From NCBI RefSeq assembly GCF_004362855.1, contig NZ_SNXW01000002.1, positions 372,001-436,000 of the forward strand: DNA of 64,000 nt, in the 5' to 3' direction. How positions within the stretch are numbered: position 1 is the stretch's first letter; each line of letters opens with the position of its first letter. Shown here piece by piece: positions 35,907-46,444 of the stretch. Below the pieces are notes generated by a model that had not been told where the DNA came from, did not search any database, and saw nothing but the letters and a program-made list of their open reading frames with translations. Both the position numbers and the translations under genes were made by a program. The stretch comes from Aquabacterium commune (lineage in GTDB: Bacteria > Pseudomonadota > Gammaproteobacteria > Burkholderiales > Burkholderiaceae_C).

Positions 35907-35931
35907 AAAGCCACCCTTGCGGTGGCTTTTT
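35907..35931 (+). terminator. Terminator of the tRNA transcript
   Basis: Perfect 9-bp stem AAAGCCACC/GGTGGCTTT with a CTTGC loop and a following T-run, 35 bases after the CCA end. Confidence 0.88.
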
Positions 35932-35963
35932 GCTTTGGGCCTTGGCTTGCGAGCGCCCGCGGC

Positions 35964-35986
35964 TTATCCACAGTTTCTGTGGACAA
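35964..35986. promoter_or_regulatory. Inverted pair of DnaA boxes
   Basis: TTATCCACA (perfect R-type box) and TGTGGACAA (inverse of TTGTCCACA, one mismatch) face each other with 5 bases between. No replication gene is near, so this may be a DnaA-titrating or DnaA-regulated site rather than an origin. The same bases could also form an RNA hairpin. Confidence 0.5.
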
Positions 35987-36219
35987 CCCTGTGGGCGCTT
36001 GCGGGACAGCCCGCTCAGATGCCAGCTGTCACGCGATGTGCGCCAGTTTGCCCACCCGCGCAGCGCGGGGTGTCACACATCGTGCACGGGACGGGCGGGG
36101 CGGGCCGGCGGCTTGGGGCACCGCAGCTCAGCGCATAAGCAAGCGCCATTTCCTTCGTTCCGTCCTCGCAGGCCGCGGCCTAGCATGGGCTCACTGTTTC
36201 ACTGCTTTGAGATCACCCC

Positions 36220-37257
36220 ATGCCTTTGCTGTCTCGCTCTCGCCGTTCCTTCCACGCTGTGGCCGCTGTCGCCATCGCTGCAGCCGCCGGTTTCGCGTCC
36301 CTGGCCCCTGCGGTCGCCCACGCCAGGGACGTCACCCTGCTCAACGTGTCCTATGACCCGACCCGTGAGTTCTACCAAGAGTACAACGCAGCCTTCGCCA
36401 AGCAATGGAAGGCCAAGACGGGTGACAACGTCACCGTCAAGGCCTCGCACGGCGGTTCGGGCAAACAAGCACGCTCGGTGATCGACGGCCTGGAAGCCGA
36501 CGTCGTCACCCTGGCCCTGGCCTATGACATCGACGCCATCGCCGAGAAGGGCCTGCTGAAAACCGACTGGCAAAAGGAATTCAAGGGCAACAGCTCGCCC
36601 TACACCTCCACCATCGTCTTCCTGGTGCGCAAGGGGAACCCCAAGCAGATCAAAGACTGGTCTGACCTGATCAAGCCTGGCGTGGCCGTCATCACCCCGA
36701 ACCCCAAGACCTCGGGCGGCGCCCGCTGGAACTACCTGGCTGCCTGGGGCCATGAGCTCAAGAAGACCGGCTCCGAAGCCAAGGCCAAGGAATTCGTGGG
36801 CAAGCTGTACGAGCACGTGCCGGTGCTGGATTCCGGCGCGCGTGGCTCCACCGTGACCTTCGCCGAACGCGGCCAGGGTGACGTGCTGCTGGCCTGGGAG
36901 AACGAGGCCCACCTGTCGCTCAAGGAATTCGGCGCCGAGAAATTCGACATCGTTTACCCCAAGGTCAGCATCTACGCCGAGCCGCCCGTGGCCGTCGTGG
37001 ACAAGGTGGTGGACAAGCGCGGCACCCGCGATGTGGCCAAGGCCTACATCGAGTACCTGTACAGCGCAGAGGGCCAGGACCTGGCTGGCAAGAACTTCTA
37101 CCGCCCGACCGATGCCAAGGCCGCGGCCAAGTACGCCAAGCAGTTCCCGAAGATCGAACTCCTGAAGCTCGATGACCTCTTCGGCGGCTGGGCCAAGGCC
37201 CAGAAGACGCACTTCGCCGACGGCGGTGTGTTCGACCAGATCTACACGAAGAAATGA
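36220..37257 (+). CDS. sbp: Periplasmic sulfate/thiosulfate-binding protein
   Basis: The 345-residue product has a long signal peptide (about residues 1-36, ending AHA) and the sulfate-binding family segments [53 protein letters not shown] and [17 protein letters not shown]. Length is normal. The permease and ATPase genes (cysT, cysW, cysA) that would accept sulfate from it are not adjacent, so it is an orphan component here. CysP is an alternative label that sequence alone does not separate from Sbp. Confidence 0.92.
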   Translation: MPLLSRSRRSFHAVAAVAIAAAAGFASLAPAVAHARDVTLLNVSYDPTREFYQEYNAAFAKQWKAKTGDNVTVKASHGGSGKQARSVIDGLEADVVTLALAYDIDAIAEKGLLKTDWQKEFKGNSSPYTSTIVFLVRKGNPKQIKDWSDLIKPGVAVITPNPKTSGGARWNYLAAWGHELKKTGSEAKAKEFVGKLYEHVPVLDSGARGSTVTFAERGQGDVLLAWENEAHLSLKEFGAEKFDIVYPKVSIYAEPPVAVVDKVVDKRGTRDVAKAYIEYLYSAEGQDLAGKNFYRPTDAKAAAKYAKQFPKIELLKLDDLFGGWAKAQKTHFADGGVFDQIYTKK

Positions 37258-37335
37258 GCTGAGAGAGCAAGTGGGGGCGCGGCACGCACAGGCCCAGGTG
37301 CCTAGAATCGGTGCCCAGATGTCCGCTGTCGCCCC

Positions 37336-38433
37336 ATGCCCACCCCGTCGCCCTCGACCGCCCCACTGAACGCCACCCTGCCGGCCACCTACGCGCTGTC
37401 TTTGCTGTCGCTGATGCTGGAGCGCGGCCAGCCCGAGGCCGATGTGCTGGCGGGCACCCAGCTCAGCCGCGAGCAGCTGCAGGACCAGCGCGCCCAGATC
37501 GGTGCCTGGCAGTACGCCGTGCTGCTGGGCAATGCCATGAAGCTCGATGGCGACCACAGCCTGGCCTACGAGCTGGGCCTGCGCAGCCAGGTCACCAAAC
37601 ACGGCTTCGTGGGATTTGGCCTGATCAGTTGCGCCACCCTGCGCGAGGCCATCGAGTTCAGCGAGCGCTACTTCCGGGCCCGCGTGCCGGCCTTCACCAA
37701 TGTGCTGTCGGTGGTGGGCGACGAGGTCGTCATCGAACTGCGCGAGACCATCCCCCTGGGGCCACAGCGCGACTTCGTGATGGACCTGGTCGTGGTGGAA
37801 CTGTGCAGCCTGTTCGCCAAGGTGCTGGGCATGGACCCGGCGGTGTCTGGCTGGCTCAGCGAAATCGGCGTGCCGCACGCCGAGCCTGCGGCCTACGCGC
37901 GCTACCGCGACCGGCTGCCGCGCTTCCACTTCCACCAGAAGGCGGTGGAAATCCGCTTCCCGGCGCGCTTGCTGGACGAGCCCATCGCCACGGCCGACCC
38001 GGTCAGCGTGCAGTTGGCCATCGAGCGCTGCGAGCAGGAGATCTCCCGCCAGGAAGCCGCCAGCGGCACGCGCGGCCTGGTGCTCCAACACCTGGTCTGC
38101 CGCGACGGGCGCTACCCCGACGTGGGCGACGTGGCCGCAGCGCTGCACCTGTCGGAGCGCACGCTCAAGCGCCGACTGCAGGACGAGGGCACCAGCTTCC
38201 AGGCCCTGCTGGACCGCGTCCGCCAACGCGACGCGCAGCAGCTGCTGGCCAACCCGGCCCTGGCGATCAAACAGGTGGCCGAGGCCGTGGGTTACAGCGA
38301 CCCGGCCAACTTCGCACGGGCCTTCGCCAAATGGACAGGGCTGTCGCCGCGCGAATGGCGCACCCAGAGCGGCGGGCGCATCGGCTTTGTCGCCAACGGC
38401 AAGAACGCAGGCGCGATCCCTGGCCCAAATTGA
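37336..38433 (+). CDS. AraC-family regulator with arabinose_bd-type N-terminal domain
   Basis: This 365-residue regulator has an N-terminal ligand domain (about residues 15-210) of the OruR/ArgR/FhlA-like class, usually found in regulators of lipid or amino-acid genes. The C-terminal AraC DNA-binding domain has two helix-turn-helix motifs: VGDVAAALHLSERTLKRRL near 260 and IKQVAEAVGYSDPANFARAF near 312, then FAKWTGLSPREWR. It lies 99 bases upstream of, and in the same direction as, a fatty-acid desaturase gene, its likely target. A TAGAAT -10-like element lies 28 bases before the ATG. Confidence 0.9.
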   Translation: MPTPSPSTAPLNATLPATYALSLLSLMLERGQPEADVLAGTQLSREQLQDQRAQIGAWQYAVLLGNAMKLDGDHSLAYELGLRSQVTKHGFVGFGLISCATLREAIEFSERYFRARVPAFTNVLSVVGDEVVIELRETIPLGPQRDFVMDLVVVELCSLFAKVLGMDPAVSGWLSEIGVPHAEPAAYARYRDRLPRFHFHQKAVEIRFPARLLDEPIATADPVSVQLAIERCEQEISRQEAASGTRGLVLQHLVCRDGRYPDVGDVAAALHLSERTLKRRLQDEGTSFQALLDRVRQRDAQQLLANPALAIKQVAEAVGYSDPANFARAFAKWTGLSPREWRTQSGGRIGFVANGKNAGAIPGPN

Positions 38434-38532
38434 CTGGTTTTCGGCCCGCGCACCCCTCACGGTGACAGGTCGGGCCTGGGTACGCTGGCGCCTCGTCACA
38501 AGTCTCGTCCAGAGACGGAGAAAGAGGAGACC

Positions 38533-39615
38533 ATGAGCAAGAAGCCAACCGGTGGCATGACGGACGCCCAGAAGTCCGAGCGCATCCGCAGCGTGGTGCT
38601 GCAAGCCGGCGAAGACCTGCGCGCGCGCCACCCCTGGCTGCGTCACCAGGACGCCATCGGCGCGACCATCATGGTCGTCTCGCTGCTGGGCATGATCGCC
38701 AGCGGCTGGCTCTACGTCGAAGGCGCCATCCCCTGGTGGGTGTGCGTGCCCGTGACGGCCATCTTCGCGTCGTTCATCCACGAGCTGGAGCACGACCTCA
38801 TCCACCAGATGTACTTCCGCAGCAAGCCCTGGGCGAACAGCCTGATGCTGGCCGTGGGCTGGCTGGCGCGCGCCTCCACCGTGAGCCCCTTCGTGCGCCG
38901 CAAGCTGCACCTGCACCACCACAAGTTCTCGGGCACGGCCTCCGACCTGGAGGAGCGCGGCATCACCAACGGCACGCCCTGGGGCTTGCGCCGCCTGCTG
39001 ATGACGGGCGACAACATGCTGTCGGTGTTCCTGCGCCCCAACGAGATGCGCCGCGCCACCGCTCAGTACATCCAGTCGCAAAAGCCCGCCAGCCGCCAGG
39101 AGGCCCTGAAGATGGCCGCCGAGCAGACCCTGGCCTACGTGCCCATCGGCCAGCTGTACTACGCCCTGTTCCATGGCTGGGTGGTGCTGCATGCGGTGAT
39201 GTTCGCCGCGCCCCTGCTGGGTGTGGACATCCCCTGGCCGCAGTGGACGCCTTCGGTGATGGGCGTGCTGGACATCTTCGGCGTGGTCTATGCCCTGCCC
39301 TGCCTGCTGCGCACCTTCTGCCTGCATTTCATCAGCTCGAACATGCACTACCACGGTGACGTGGAGGCCCGCAACGCCATGCAGCAGTGCCAGGTGCTCA
39401 ACCCCTGGTGGCTGATGCCGATGCAGCTGTTCTGCTTCAACTTCGGCAGCACGCACGCCATCCACCACTTCGCGGTGAAAGAGCCCTTCTACGTGCGCCA
39501 GTGGAACGCCAAGATCGCCCACCGGGTGATGAGGGAGATGGGCGTGCGCTTCAACGACTTCGGCACCTTCCGTCGGGCCAACCGCTTCGGCCTGCAGCGC
39601 ACCGCACAGGCCTGA
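38533..39615 (+). CDS. Membrane fatty-acid desaturase
   Basis: The 360-residue product has the three His boxes of di-iron membrane desaturases: HELEHD near residue 83, HLHHH near residue 126 and HAIHH near residue 307. Hydrophobic segments lie between them. The ATG follows AGGAG. It introduces a double bond into an acyl chain in the membrane; substrate and position are unknown. The AraC-type gene directly upstream suggests control by a lipid-related signal. Confidence 0.9.
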   Translation: MSKKPTGGMTDAQKSERIRSVVLQAGEDLRARHPWLRHQDAIGATIMVVSLLGMIASGWLYVEGAIPWWVCVPVTAIFASFIHELEHDLIHQMYFRSKPWANSLMLAVGWLARASTVSPFVRRKLHLHHHKFSGTASDLEERGITNGTPWGLRRLLMTGDNMLSVFLRPNEMRRATAQYIQSQKPASRQEALKMAAEQTLAYVPIGQLYYALFHGWVVLHAVMFAAPLLGVDIPWPQWTPSVMGVLDIFGVVYALPCLLRTFCLHFISSNMHYHGDVEARNAMQQCQVLNPWWLMPMQLFCFNFGSTHAIHHFAVKEPFYVRQWNAKIAHRVMREMGVRFNDFGTFRRANRFGLQRTAQA

Positions 39616-39657
39616 TCCCCGCCCCTGATCTGGATCAGGGATTTGCGCCACCGTTGC

Positions 39658-39676
39658 GCAAATGCTAATCATTCTT
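39658..39676 (+). promoter_or_regulatory. Fur box upstream of fbpA
   Basis: AATGCTAATCATT at the centre matches AATGATAATCATT of the Fur consensus at 12 of 13 bases, 14 of 19 over the full box. It lies 71-89 bases before the fbpA start, where Fur repression under iron-replete conditions is expected. Confidence 0.75.
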
Positions 39677-39746
39677 GTTATCGTATGGGTCCGCGCTCCC
39701 TCCGGGGTTCGCGGGCCTTTTTTTCACCGACACAGGAATGCGCGCC

Positions 39747-40772
39747 ATGGTTTCCCGTCTGACCCGACTGTCTTCCCTGACCCTGCTGGCGCTGGCCGCC
39801 ACCGCACCTGCCCAGGCCGCCGACCCCGAACTCAACATCTACTCGGCCCGCCACTACCAAACGGATGAGGCCCTGTACGCCAACTTCACCAAGCTCACCG
39901 GCATCAAGGTCAACCGCCTGGACGGCAAGGAGGACGAGCTGCTGGAGCGCCTCAAGAACGAGGGCGCCAAATCGCCTGCCGACATCCTGATCACGGTGGA
40001 CGCGGCGCGCCTGGAAGTCGCCGACCAGGCCGGCCTGTTCGCGCCCATCGACTCCAAGGTGCTGGCCCAGCGCATCCCGGCCAAGCTGCGCACGCCCAAC
40101 TGGATCGCGTTCTCCACGCGCGCCCGCCTGATCGCCTACGACAAGTCGGCCGTGAAAGCCGAGTGGGTGCAAAGCTACGGCGACCTCGCCCACCCGCGCC
40201 TGAAGGGCCAGGTGTGCGTGCGCTCGGGCTCGCACCCCTACAACCTGTCGCTGGGCGGCGCCTTCATCGCCCACCAGGGCGAGCCGCAGGCCGAAGCCTG
40301 GGCGCGTGGCCTGGTGCAGAACTTCGCCCGCGCACCCAAGGGCGGCGACACGGACCAGCTCAAGGCCGTGGCCGCGGGCGAGTGCGGCGTGACCATCTCC
40401 AACAGCTATTACCTGGCGCGCCTGATGCGCTCGACCAAGCCGGAGGACCAGAAGGTGGTGGCGGCGCTCGGCGTGGTCTGGCCCAACCAGCAGACCTGGG
40501 GCACGCACATCAACGTCTCGGGCGCGGGCATCATCAAGACCGCGCCCAACAAGGCCGCGGCGGTGAAGTTCCTGGAGTACCTCAGCAGCGACCAGGCCCA
40601 GGCTTACTTTGCCGACGGCAACAACGAGTGGCCTGCGGTGGCCTCGGTGAAGCTGGAGAACCCGGCCCTCAAGCAGCTGGGCACGTTCAAGTCAGACACG
40701 ATCAACGTGGGCGAGCTGGCCAGGAACGCCGCCAAGGCGCAGAAGCTGTACGACCGCGCCGGCTGGCGTTGA
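39747..40772 (+). CDS. fbpA: Iron(III) ABC transporter, periplasmic binding protein
   Basis: The 341-residue product has a signal peptide ending near PAQAA. The mature protein begins DPELNIYSARHYQTDEALY, the typical FbpA/FutA opening with a ligand Tyr. NSYYLARL near residue 224 supplies the paired iron-binding tyrosines. The ATG at 39747 has AGGA 9 bases upstream; the ATG at 39738 is too close to it. FbpB and FbpC are encoded next to it but in alternating orientation. The Fur-like box points to iron control. Confidence 0.92.
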   Translation: MVSRLTRLSSLTLLALAATAPAQAADPELNIYSARHYQTDEALYANFTKLTGIKVNRLDGKEDELLERLKNEGAKSPADILITVDAARLEVADQAGLFAPIDSKVLAQRIPAKLRTPNWIAFSTRARLIAYDKSAVKAEWVQSYGDLAHPRLKGQVCVRSGSHPYNLSLGGAFIAHQGEPQAEAWARGLVQNFARAPKGGDTDQLKAVAAGECGVTISNSYYLARLMRSTKPEDQKVVAALGVVWPNQQTWGTHINVSGAGIIKTAPNKAAAVKFLEYLSSDQAQAYFADGNNEWPAVASVKLENPALKQLGTFKSDTINVGELARNAAKAQKLYDRAGWR

Positions 40773-40812
40773 GTTGAATTGAGTGGGGCGGCGGGGCTCG
40801 GGGCGGCAGGGC

Positions 40813-42501
40813 TCAGCGCCCACCGCCCGGCAGCCGGCTTCGCGCAATTTCGCGCGACAACACGATCAGGGGCAGCAGCCCCACCACCACGATGGTCAGC
40901 GCCGCGGTCGAGGCCTCGGCCAGCCGCTCGTCCGACGCCAGCGTGTAAGCCTGCGTGGCCAGGGTGTCGAAGTTGAACGGGCGCATCACCAGCGTGGCCG
41001 GCAGCTCCTTCATCACGTCGATGAAGACCAGCAGCAAGGCCGTCAGCAAACTGCCCCGCAGCAGCGGGAAGTGCACGCGGCGCAAAGCCCCCAGCGGCGT
41101 CAGGCCCAGGCTGCGCGCGGCGTGGTCCATGTTGGGCGTGACCTTGAGCAGGCCCGCGTCGATCGACTGCACCGCGGGCGTCAGGAAGCGCACCACGCAG
41201 GCGTACACCAGCCCGACGATGCCGCCGGTCAGCACCAGCCCACCCTGCCAGCCCACGGCCTGCTCCATCCAGGTCGTCAGCACGTTGTCCACCCGCGTGA
41301 CCGGGATCAGCACGCCCACGGCGATCACGGTGCCGGGCAAGGCGTAGCCCAGGCCGCCCAGGCGGTGCGTGGTGCGCACCAGCCAGTGCGGCTGCAGGCG
41401 CGCGGCGTAGGCCAGCAACAAGGCCAGCATCACGGCGATGAAGGCCGTCAGGCCGGAGACGGTCACGCTGTTGCGCGCCAGCTCGATGAAGCGCGGGCCG
41501 AACTGCGCGTCGCCCTGGCTGAGCGACATGTGCAGCAAGATGCCCGCGGGCAGCAGGAAGCCGGCCACCATCGGGATCAGGCAGGCCAGCACGGCCAGGG
41601 CGGCGCGCCAGCCCCCGACGCGGATGGCCATCACGCGCGAGCGGCGCAAGGTGGTGTCGTGGAAGCGCGCACGCCCGCGCGAGATGCGCTCGAAGGCCAG
41701 CACCAGGATGACGAAGCCCAGCAGGGCCGAGGCCAGCTGAGCCGCCGCCACCCGGTCGCCCAGCGAGAACCAGGCGCGGTAGATGCCGGTGGTGAAGGTC
41801 TGCACGCCGAAGTAGGACACGGCGCCGAAGTCAGCCAGGGTCTCCATCAGGGCCAGGGACACGCCCGCGGCGATGGCCGGCCGCGCCAAGGGCAGCGACA
41901 CCCGAAAGAAGCTGCCCCACGGCCCCAGCCCCAGCACGCGCCCCACCTCCAGCATGCCGCCGGCGCGCTCCAGGAAGGCCGTGCGCGCCAGCATGTAAAC
42001 GTAGGGGTAGAGCACCAGCGAGAACAGCACCACCGCGCCGCCCAGCGAGCGCACATCGGGGAACCAGTAATCGGCGCGGCCCCAGCCGAAGGCCTCGCGC
42101 AGCGCCGTTTGCACCGGGCCCACGAACTGCAGCAGGTCGGTGTAGGTGTAGGCCATCACGTAGCCGGGCACGGCCAGCGGCAGCACCAGCGCCCACTCCA
42201 GCGTGCCGCGCAGCGGGAACTCGTAGCGCGTGACCAGCCAGGCCGCGCCCACGCCCATGCTCGCCGTGCCCAGGCCCACGCCGAGGCACAGCCACAGGGT
42301 GGACCCGATGTAGTCCGGCAACACCGTGCTGGCCAGGTGCGACCAGGTGTCGCCCGTGTCGGTGGACAGCACCTGCGCCAGCACCGCCAGCACCGGCAAG
42401 GCCACCAGGCCGCCCACGAGCAGGGCCAGCGCCACCAACCAGCGCGAAGACGTGCGGATGCGGACGTGAGCGGGCGGAGAGGTCGGGGCGGCCAGGGTCA
42501 T
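40813..42501 (-). CDS. fbpB: Iron(III) ABC transporter, fused permease
   Basis: The 562-residue product has about 12 transmembrane helices in two homologous halves, each with an EAA-type loop (LGLGPWGSFFRVSLPLARPA near residue 220 and LGLTPLGALRRVHFPLLRGS near residue 485). It is the channel for iron bound by FbpA, powered by FbpC. The start (MTLAAPTSPPAHV) is inside the divergent region facing fbpC. Its 3' end converges with fbpA, 40 bases apart. Confidence 0.93.
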   Translation of the reverse strand: MTLAAPTSPPAHVRIRTSSRWLVALALLVGGLVALPVLAVLAQVLSTDTGDTWSHLASTVLPDYIGSTLWLCLGVGLGTASMGVGAAWLVTRYEFPLRGTLEWALVLPLAVPGYVMAYTYTDLLQFVGPVQTALREAFGWGRADYWFPDVRSLGGAVVLFSLVLYPYVYMLARTAFLERAGGMLEVGRVLGLGPWGSFFRVSLPLARPAIAAGVSLALMETLADFGAVSYFGVQTFTTGIYRAWFSLGDRVAAAQLASALLGFVILVLAFERISRGRARFHDTTLRRSRVMAIRVGGWRAALAVLACLIPMVAGFLLPAGILLHMSLSQGDAQFGPRFIELARNSVTVSGLTAFIAVMLALLLAYAARLQPHWLVRTTHRLGGLGYALPGTVIAVGVLIPVTRVDNVLTTWMEQAVGWQGGLVLTGGIVGLVYACVVRFLTPAVQSIDAGLLKVTPNMDHAARSLGLTPLGALRRVHFPLLRGSLLTALLLVFIDVMKELPATLVMRPFNFDTLATQAYTLASDERLAEASTAALTIVVVGLLPLIVLSREIARSRLPGGGR

Positions 42502-42577
42502 GGTGTGGGTGGGAATTATCATCGCTTGGCCGGACAACTCCGGCTTGCCGCCGAACACCGCCCCGCGCCCCCCTGCC
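42502..42577. promoter_or_regulatory. Divergent fbpB/fbpC regulatory region
   Basis: The starts are 76 bases apart. ATTATCAT (42515-42522) matches half of a Fur site and overlaps a GATAAT -10-like element on the minus strand, just before fbpB. This is suggestive of iron control only; no full 19-bp Fur box is present. Confidence 0.35.
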
Positions 42578-43695
<1,118 letters not shown>

Positions 43696-43699
<4 letters not shown>

Positions 43700-44454
43700 G
43701 CCCCGTCCGCCCCCCCGCCAACCTCCCCGCGCTGATCCTGGCTGCCGGCCGCGGCGAGCGCATGCGCCCCCTCACCGACACCTGCCCCAAGCCCCTGCTG
43801 GCGGTGCGCGGCAAGCCGCTCATCGTGTGGCACCTGGAGGCCCTGGCCCGCGACGGCGTGCGCGACGTGGTCATCAACACTGCCTACCTCGAAGACCAGT
43901 TCGAGCCCGCTTTGGGCGATGGCAGCCGCTGGGGACTGCGCATCCGCTACTCGCACGAGGGGCACGACCACGGAGGCGCGCTGGAGACGGCAGGCGGCAT
44001 CGCCACGGCCTTGCCGCTGTTGAGGCAGGCCGACAACGCTGAGCACGGTGCTTTCTGGGTGCTCGCCGGTGACGTCTTCGTGCCCGGCTTCCAGTTCACT
44101 GCCGATGCCGCACAGGCCTTCCTGCACGAGCCCGCGCAGGCCCACGACCTCGCCCACCTCTGGCTCGTGCCCAACCCCGAACACGTGCCCACCGGCGACT
44201 TCGCGCTGAACGTGCAAGGCCGCATCCTGCGCAAAGACCAGGCCACCGCCGGCACACCGACCTTCACCTACGCCACCATCGGCCTGTACCGCACCGGCAT
44301 GGTCGAGGGCGTCGCGCCTGGGCACAAGGCCGCGCTGCGCCCCTGCCTGGACCGCGCCATCGACAGCGGCCGCCTGAGCGGCCAAGTCTGGCGCGGCGCC
44401 TGGACCGATGTGGGCACGCCGCAGCGCCTGGCCGCCCTGAATTCACCGGCCTGA
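43696..44454 (+). CDS. murU: N-acetylmuramate-1-phosphate uridylyltransferase (MurU-like)
   Basis: This 252-residue nucleotidyltransferase begins PALILAAGRGERMRPLTDTC followed by PKPLLAVRGKPLIVWHLEAL, with GG/R and PKP signatures of sugar-phosphate NTases; AGDVFV holds the metal Asp. MurU makes UDP-MurNAc from MurNAc-1-phosphate in the AmgK-MurU recycling route. The partner kinase amgK commonly precedes murU but is replaced here by fbpC, to which murU is coupled by a 4-base overlap. Another sugar NTase specificity is possible. Confidence 0.82.
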
Positions 44455-44506
44455 GCCAGCCGGCGGCGGTTAAAATCAGGCGCTTCACAGCCCCTGGATC
44501 TACACC

Positions 44507-44923
44507 ATGCCCCGCTGTCACGCACGCAGCTTTGCCGTGTTGCTGCTCGCATCGCCGTTCTTTGCGTCGCCCTTCCTCGCCTCGGCCGCCCACGCTCAGG
44601 CCTCCCGCCCCGTGCCCATCCCGCCGCCATCGCTGCGCGGCGAGATGCTGTTCGGCCTGCCGCCCGAGGTCAAGCTCAACGACCAGGCCACCCGCCTGTC
44701 GCCGGCCACGCGCATCCGCGGCCAGAGCAACACCCTGGTGATGTCGGCCACGCTCAGCGGCCAGACCTGGCAGGTCAACTACACGCTCGACCCCTACACC
44801 GGCCTGGTGCAGGACGTCTGGCTGCTGACGGCAGATGAGGCCGCCCGCCGCTGGCCCACCACGCGCGAAGAAGCCACCACCTGGTCCTTCGACCCGATCT
44901 CGCAAAGCTGGGCCAAGCCCTGA
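44507..44923 (+). CDS. Small exported protein of unknown function
   Basis: The 138-residue product has a signal peptide (about residues 1-31, ending AHA) and a mature part with a beta-rich pattern ([40 protein letters not shown]). It is possibly periplasmic or lipid-interacting, but no named domain was recognised. It lies directly upstream of miaB, 17 bases apart, and may be co-transcribed with it. Confidence 0.7.
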   Translation: MPRCHARSFAVLLLASPFFASPFLASAAHAQASRPVPIPPPSLRGEMLFGLPPEVKLNDQATRLSPATRIRGQSNTLVMSATLSGQTWQVNYTLDPYTGLVQDVWLLTADEAARRWPTTREEATTWSFDPISQSWAKP

Positions 44924-44940
44924 GCACCGCACGGAGCCCC

Positions 44941-46302
44941 ATGAGCGCCCACACCCCCTCGACCAAAAAGGTCTACATCAAGACCTACGGCTGCCAGATG
45001 AACGAGTACGACTCGGACAAGATGTCCGACGTCATGCACGCGGCCCAGGGCTACACGCCCACCCAGGACCCCGAAGAAGCCGACCTCATCCTCTTCAACA
45101 CCTGCTCCATCCGCGAGAAGGCGCAGGAGAAAGTGTTCAGTGACCTGGGCCGCGTCAAGCACCTCAAAGACAAGGGCGTGATGATCGGCGTCGGCGGCTG
45201 CGTGGCCAGCCAGGAGGGCGCGGCCATCATCGCGCGCGCGCCCTATGTCGATGTGGTGTTCGGTCCGCAAACGCTGCACCGCCTGCCCGCCATGCTCGAA
45301 AAGCGCGCCAAGCTGCAGCGCCCGCAGGTGGACATCAGCTTCCCCGAAATCGAGAAATTCGACCACCTGCCCCCGCCGCGCAAGGACGGCGCCTCGGCCT
45401 TCGTGTCCATCATGGAAGGCTGCTCCAAGTACTGCAGTTACTGCGTGGTGCCCTACACCCGCGGCGAAGAGGTCTCGCGCCCGTTTGACGACGTGCTGAC
45501 CGAGGTCGCCGACCTGGCCGACCAGGGCGTCAAGGAAGTCACCCTGCTGGGCCAGAACGTGAACGGCTTCCGCGGCCGCATGGGCGACACCGCCGAGGTC
45601 GCCGACTTCGCCATGCTGCTGGAGTACGTCGCCGAGATCCCCGGCATCGAGCGCATCCGCTTCACCACCAGCCACCCCAACGAGTTCGGCCAGCGCCTCA
45701 TCGACGTCTATGGCAAGACCGACAAGCTGGTCAACCACGTGCACCTGCCCGTGCAGCACGGCTCCGACCGCATCCTGATGGCGATGAAGCGCGGCTACAC
45801 GGCGCTCGAGTACAAAAGCACCATCCGCAAGCTGCGCGCCGTGCGCCCCGACATCCGCCTGTCCACCGATTTCATCGTCGGCTTCCCCGGCGAGACAGAC
45901 GAAGACTTCGACAAGCTCATGAAGCTGGCCACCGACCTCGAATTCGATGCCTCCTTCAGCTTCATCTTCAGCGCCCGCCCGGGCACACCGGCCGCCGCAC
46001 TGGAAGACACCGCGCCCTACGAGGTCAAGCTCAAGCGCCTGCAAACCCTGCAGACCTACCTCGAAGCCAATGTGCTGCGCTACAGCGAAGAACTCGTCGG
46101 CAAGACGCAGCGCATCCTCGTCGAAGGCCCCAGCCGCAAGGACCCGTCCGAGTTGATGGGCCGCACCGAGTGCAACCGCATCGTCAACTTCGCCGCCGGC
46201 CCCACCCAGACCCTGCGCGAACGCCTGATCGGCCAACTCATCGACGTGACCATCACCAAGGCCTTCCCGCACTCGCTGCGCGCCGAGTTGCCACTGGCCT
46301 GA
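44941..46302 (+). CDS. miaB: tRNA-2-methylthio-N6-dimethylallyladenosine synthase
   Basis: This 453-residue radical-SAM methylthiotransferase has an N-terminal UPF0004 domain ([15 protein letters not shown] and [12 protein letters not shown], with cluster Cys). The radical SAM motif CSKYCSYC lies near residue 160, and a TRAM domain starts near residue 385. It binds two [4Fe-4S] clusters and modifies A37 of tRNAs reading UNN codons. The ATG follows GGAGCCCC. Confidence 0.97.
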   Translation: MSAHTPSTKKVYIKTYGCQMNEYDSDKMSDVMHAAQGYTPTQDPEEADLILFNTCSIREKAQEKVFSDLGRVKHLKDKGVMIGVGGCVASQEGAAIIARAPYVDVVFGPQTLHRLPAMLEKRAKLQRPQVDISFPEIEKFDHLPPPRKDGASAFVSIMEGCSKYCSYCVVPYTRGEEVSRPFDDVLTEVADLADQGVKEVTLLGQNVNGFRGRMGDTAEVADFAMLLEYVAEIPGIERIRFTTSHPNEFGQRLIDVYGKTDKLVNHVHLPVQHGSDRILMAMKRGYTALEYKSTIRKLRAVRPDIRLSTDFIVGFPGETDEDFDKLMKLATDLEFDASFSFIFSARPGTPAAALEDTAPYEVKLKRLQTLQTYLEANVLRYSEELVGKTQRILVEGPSRKDPSELMGRTECNRIVNFAAGPTQTLRERLIGQLIDVTITKAFPHSLRAELPLA

Positions 46303-46369
46303 GCCCCCTTGTCGCGCCTTCGCCCACGAAAAGGGCCAAAGCGCGTCACACCCTGGCAATCGGATGACG

Positions 46370-46393
46370 AAGGCCGTTCTGTTCGGCCTTTCG
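46370..46393 (+). terminator. Possible miaB terminator
   Basis: Stem AAGGCCG/CGGCCTT with TTCTGTT loop, then TCGG. The T-run is short. It lies about 70 bases after the miaB stop and 52 before the next start. Confidence 0.45.
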
Positions 46394-46444
46394 GACGAGA
46401 CAGCCCCGGCCACACTGGCGCCGGACCCACTGCCGTCTCACGCC

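Larger units (their letters stand above)
35873..36219. other. Intergenic region after the tRNA, before sbp
   Basis: The 347 bases contain the tRNA terminator, the DnaA-box pair and a nested palindromic structure. In that structure CCCGCG/CGCGGG (36055-36069) lies inside CGATGTG/CACATCG (36034-36081). No coding sequence or integrase-like remnant was recognised. No clear sbp promoter is visible. Confidence 0.45.

Noticed and set aside
35964..35986. Chromosomal replication origin
   Set aside because: Only two DnaA boxes, no AT-rich unwinding region, and no dnaA/dnaN/rpmH or parAB genes nearby.
35796..36219. tRNA-associated integration site
   Set aside because: No repeat of the tRNA 3' end and no integrase or phage gene was found nearby.
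46364..46444. Upstream start for the HD-GYP-like gene
   Set aside because: It overlaps a terminator-like hairpin (46370-46390) and lacks a ribosome-binding site; the ATG at 46445 gives the expected start [10 protein letters not shown].
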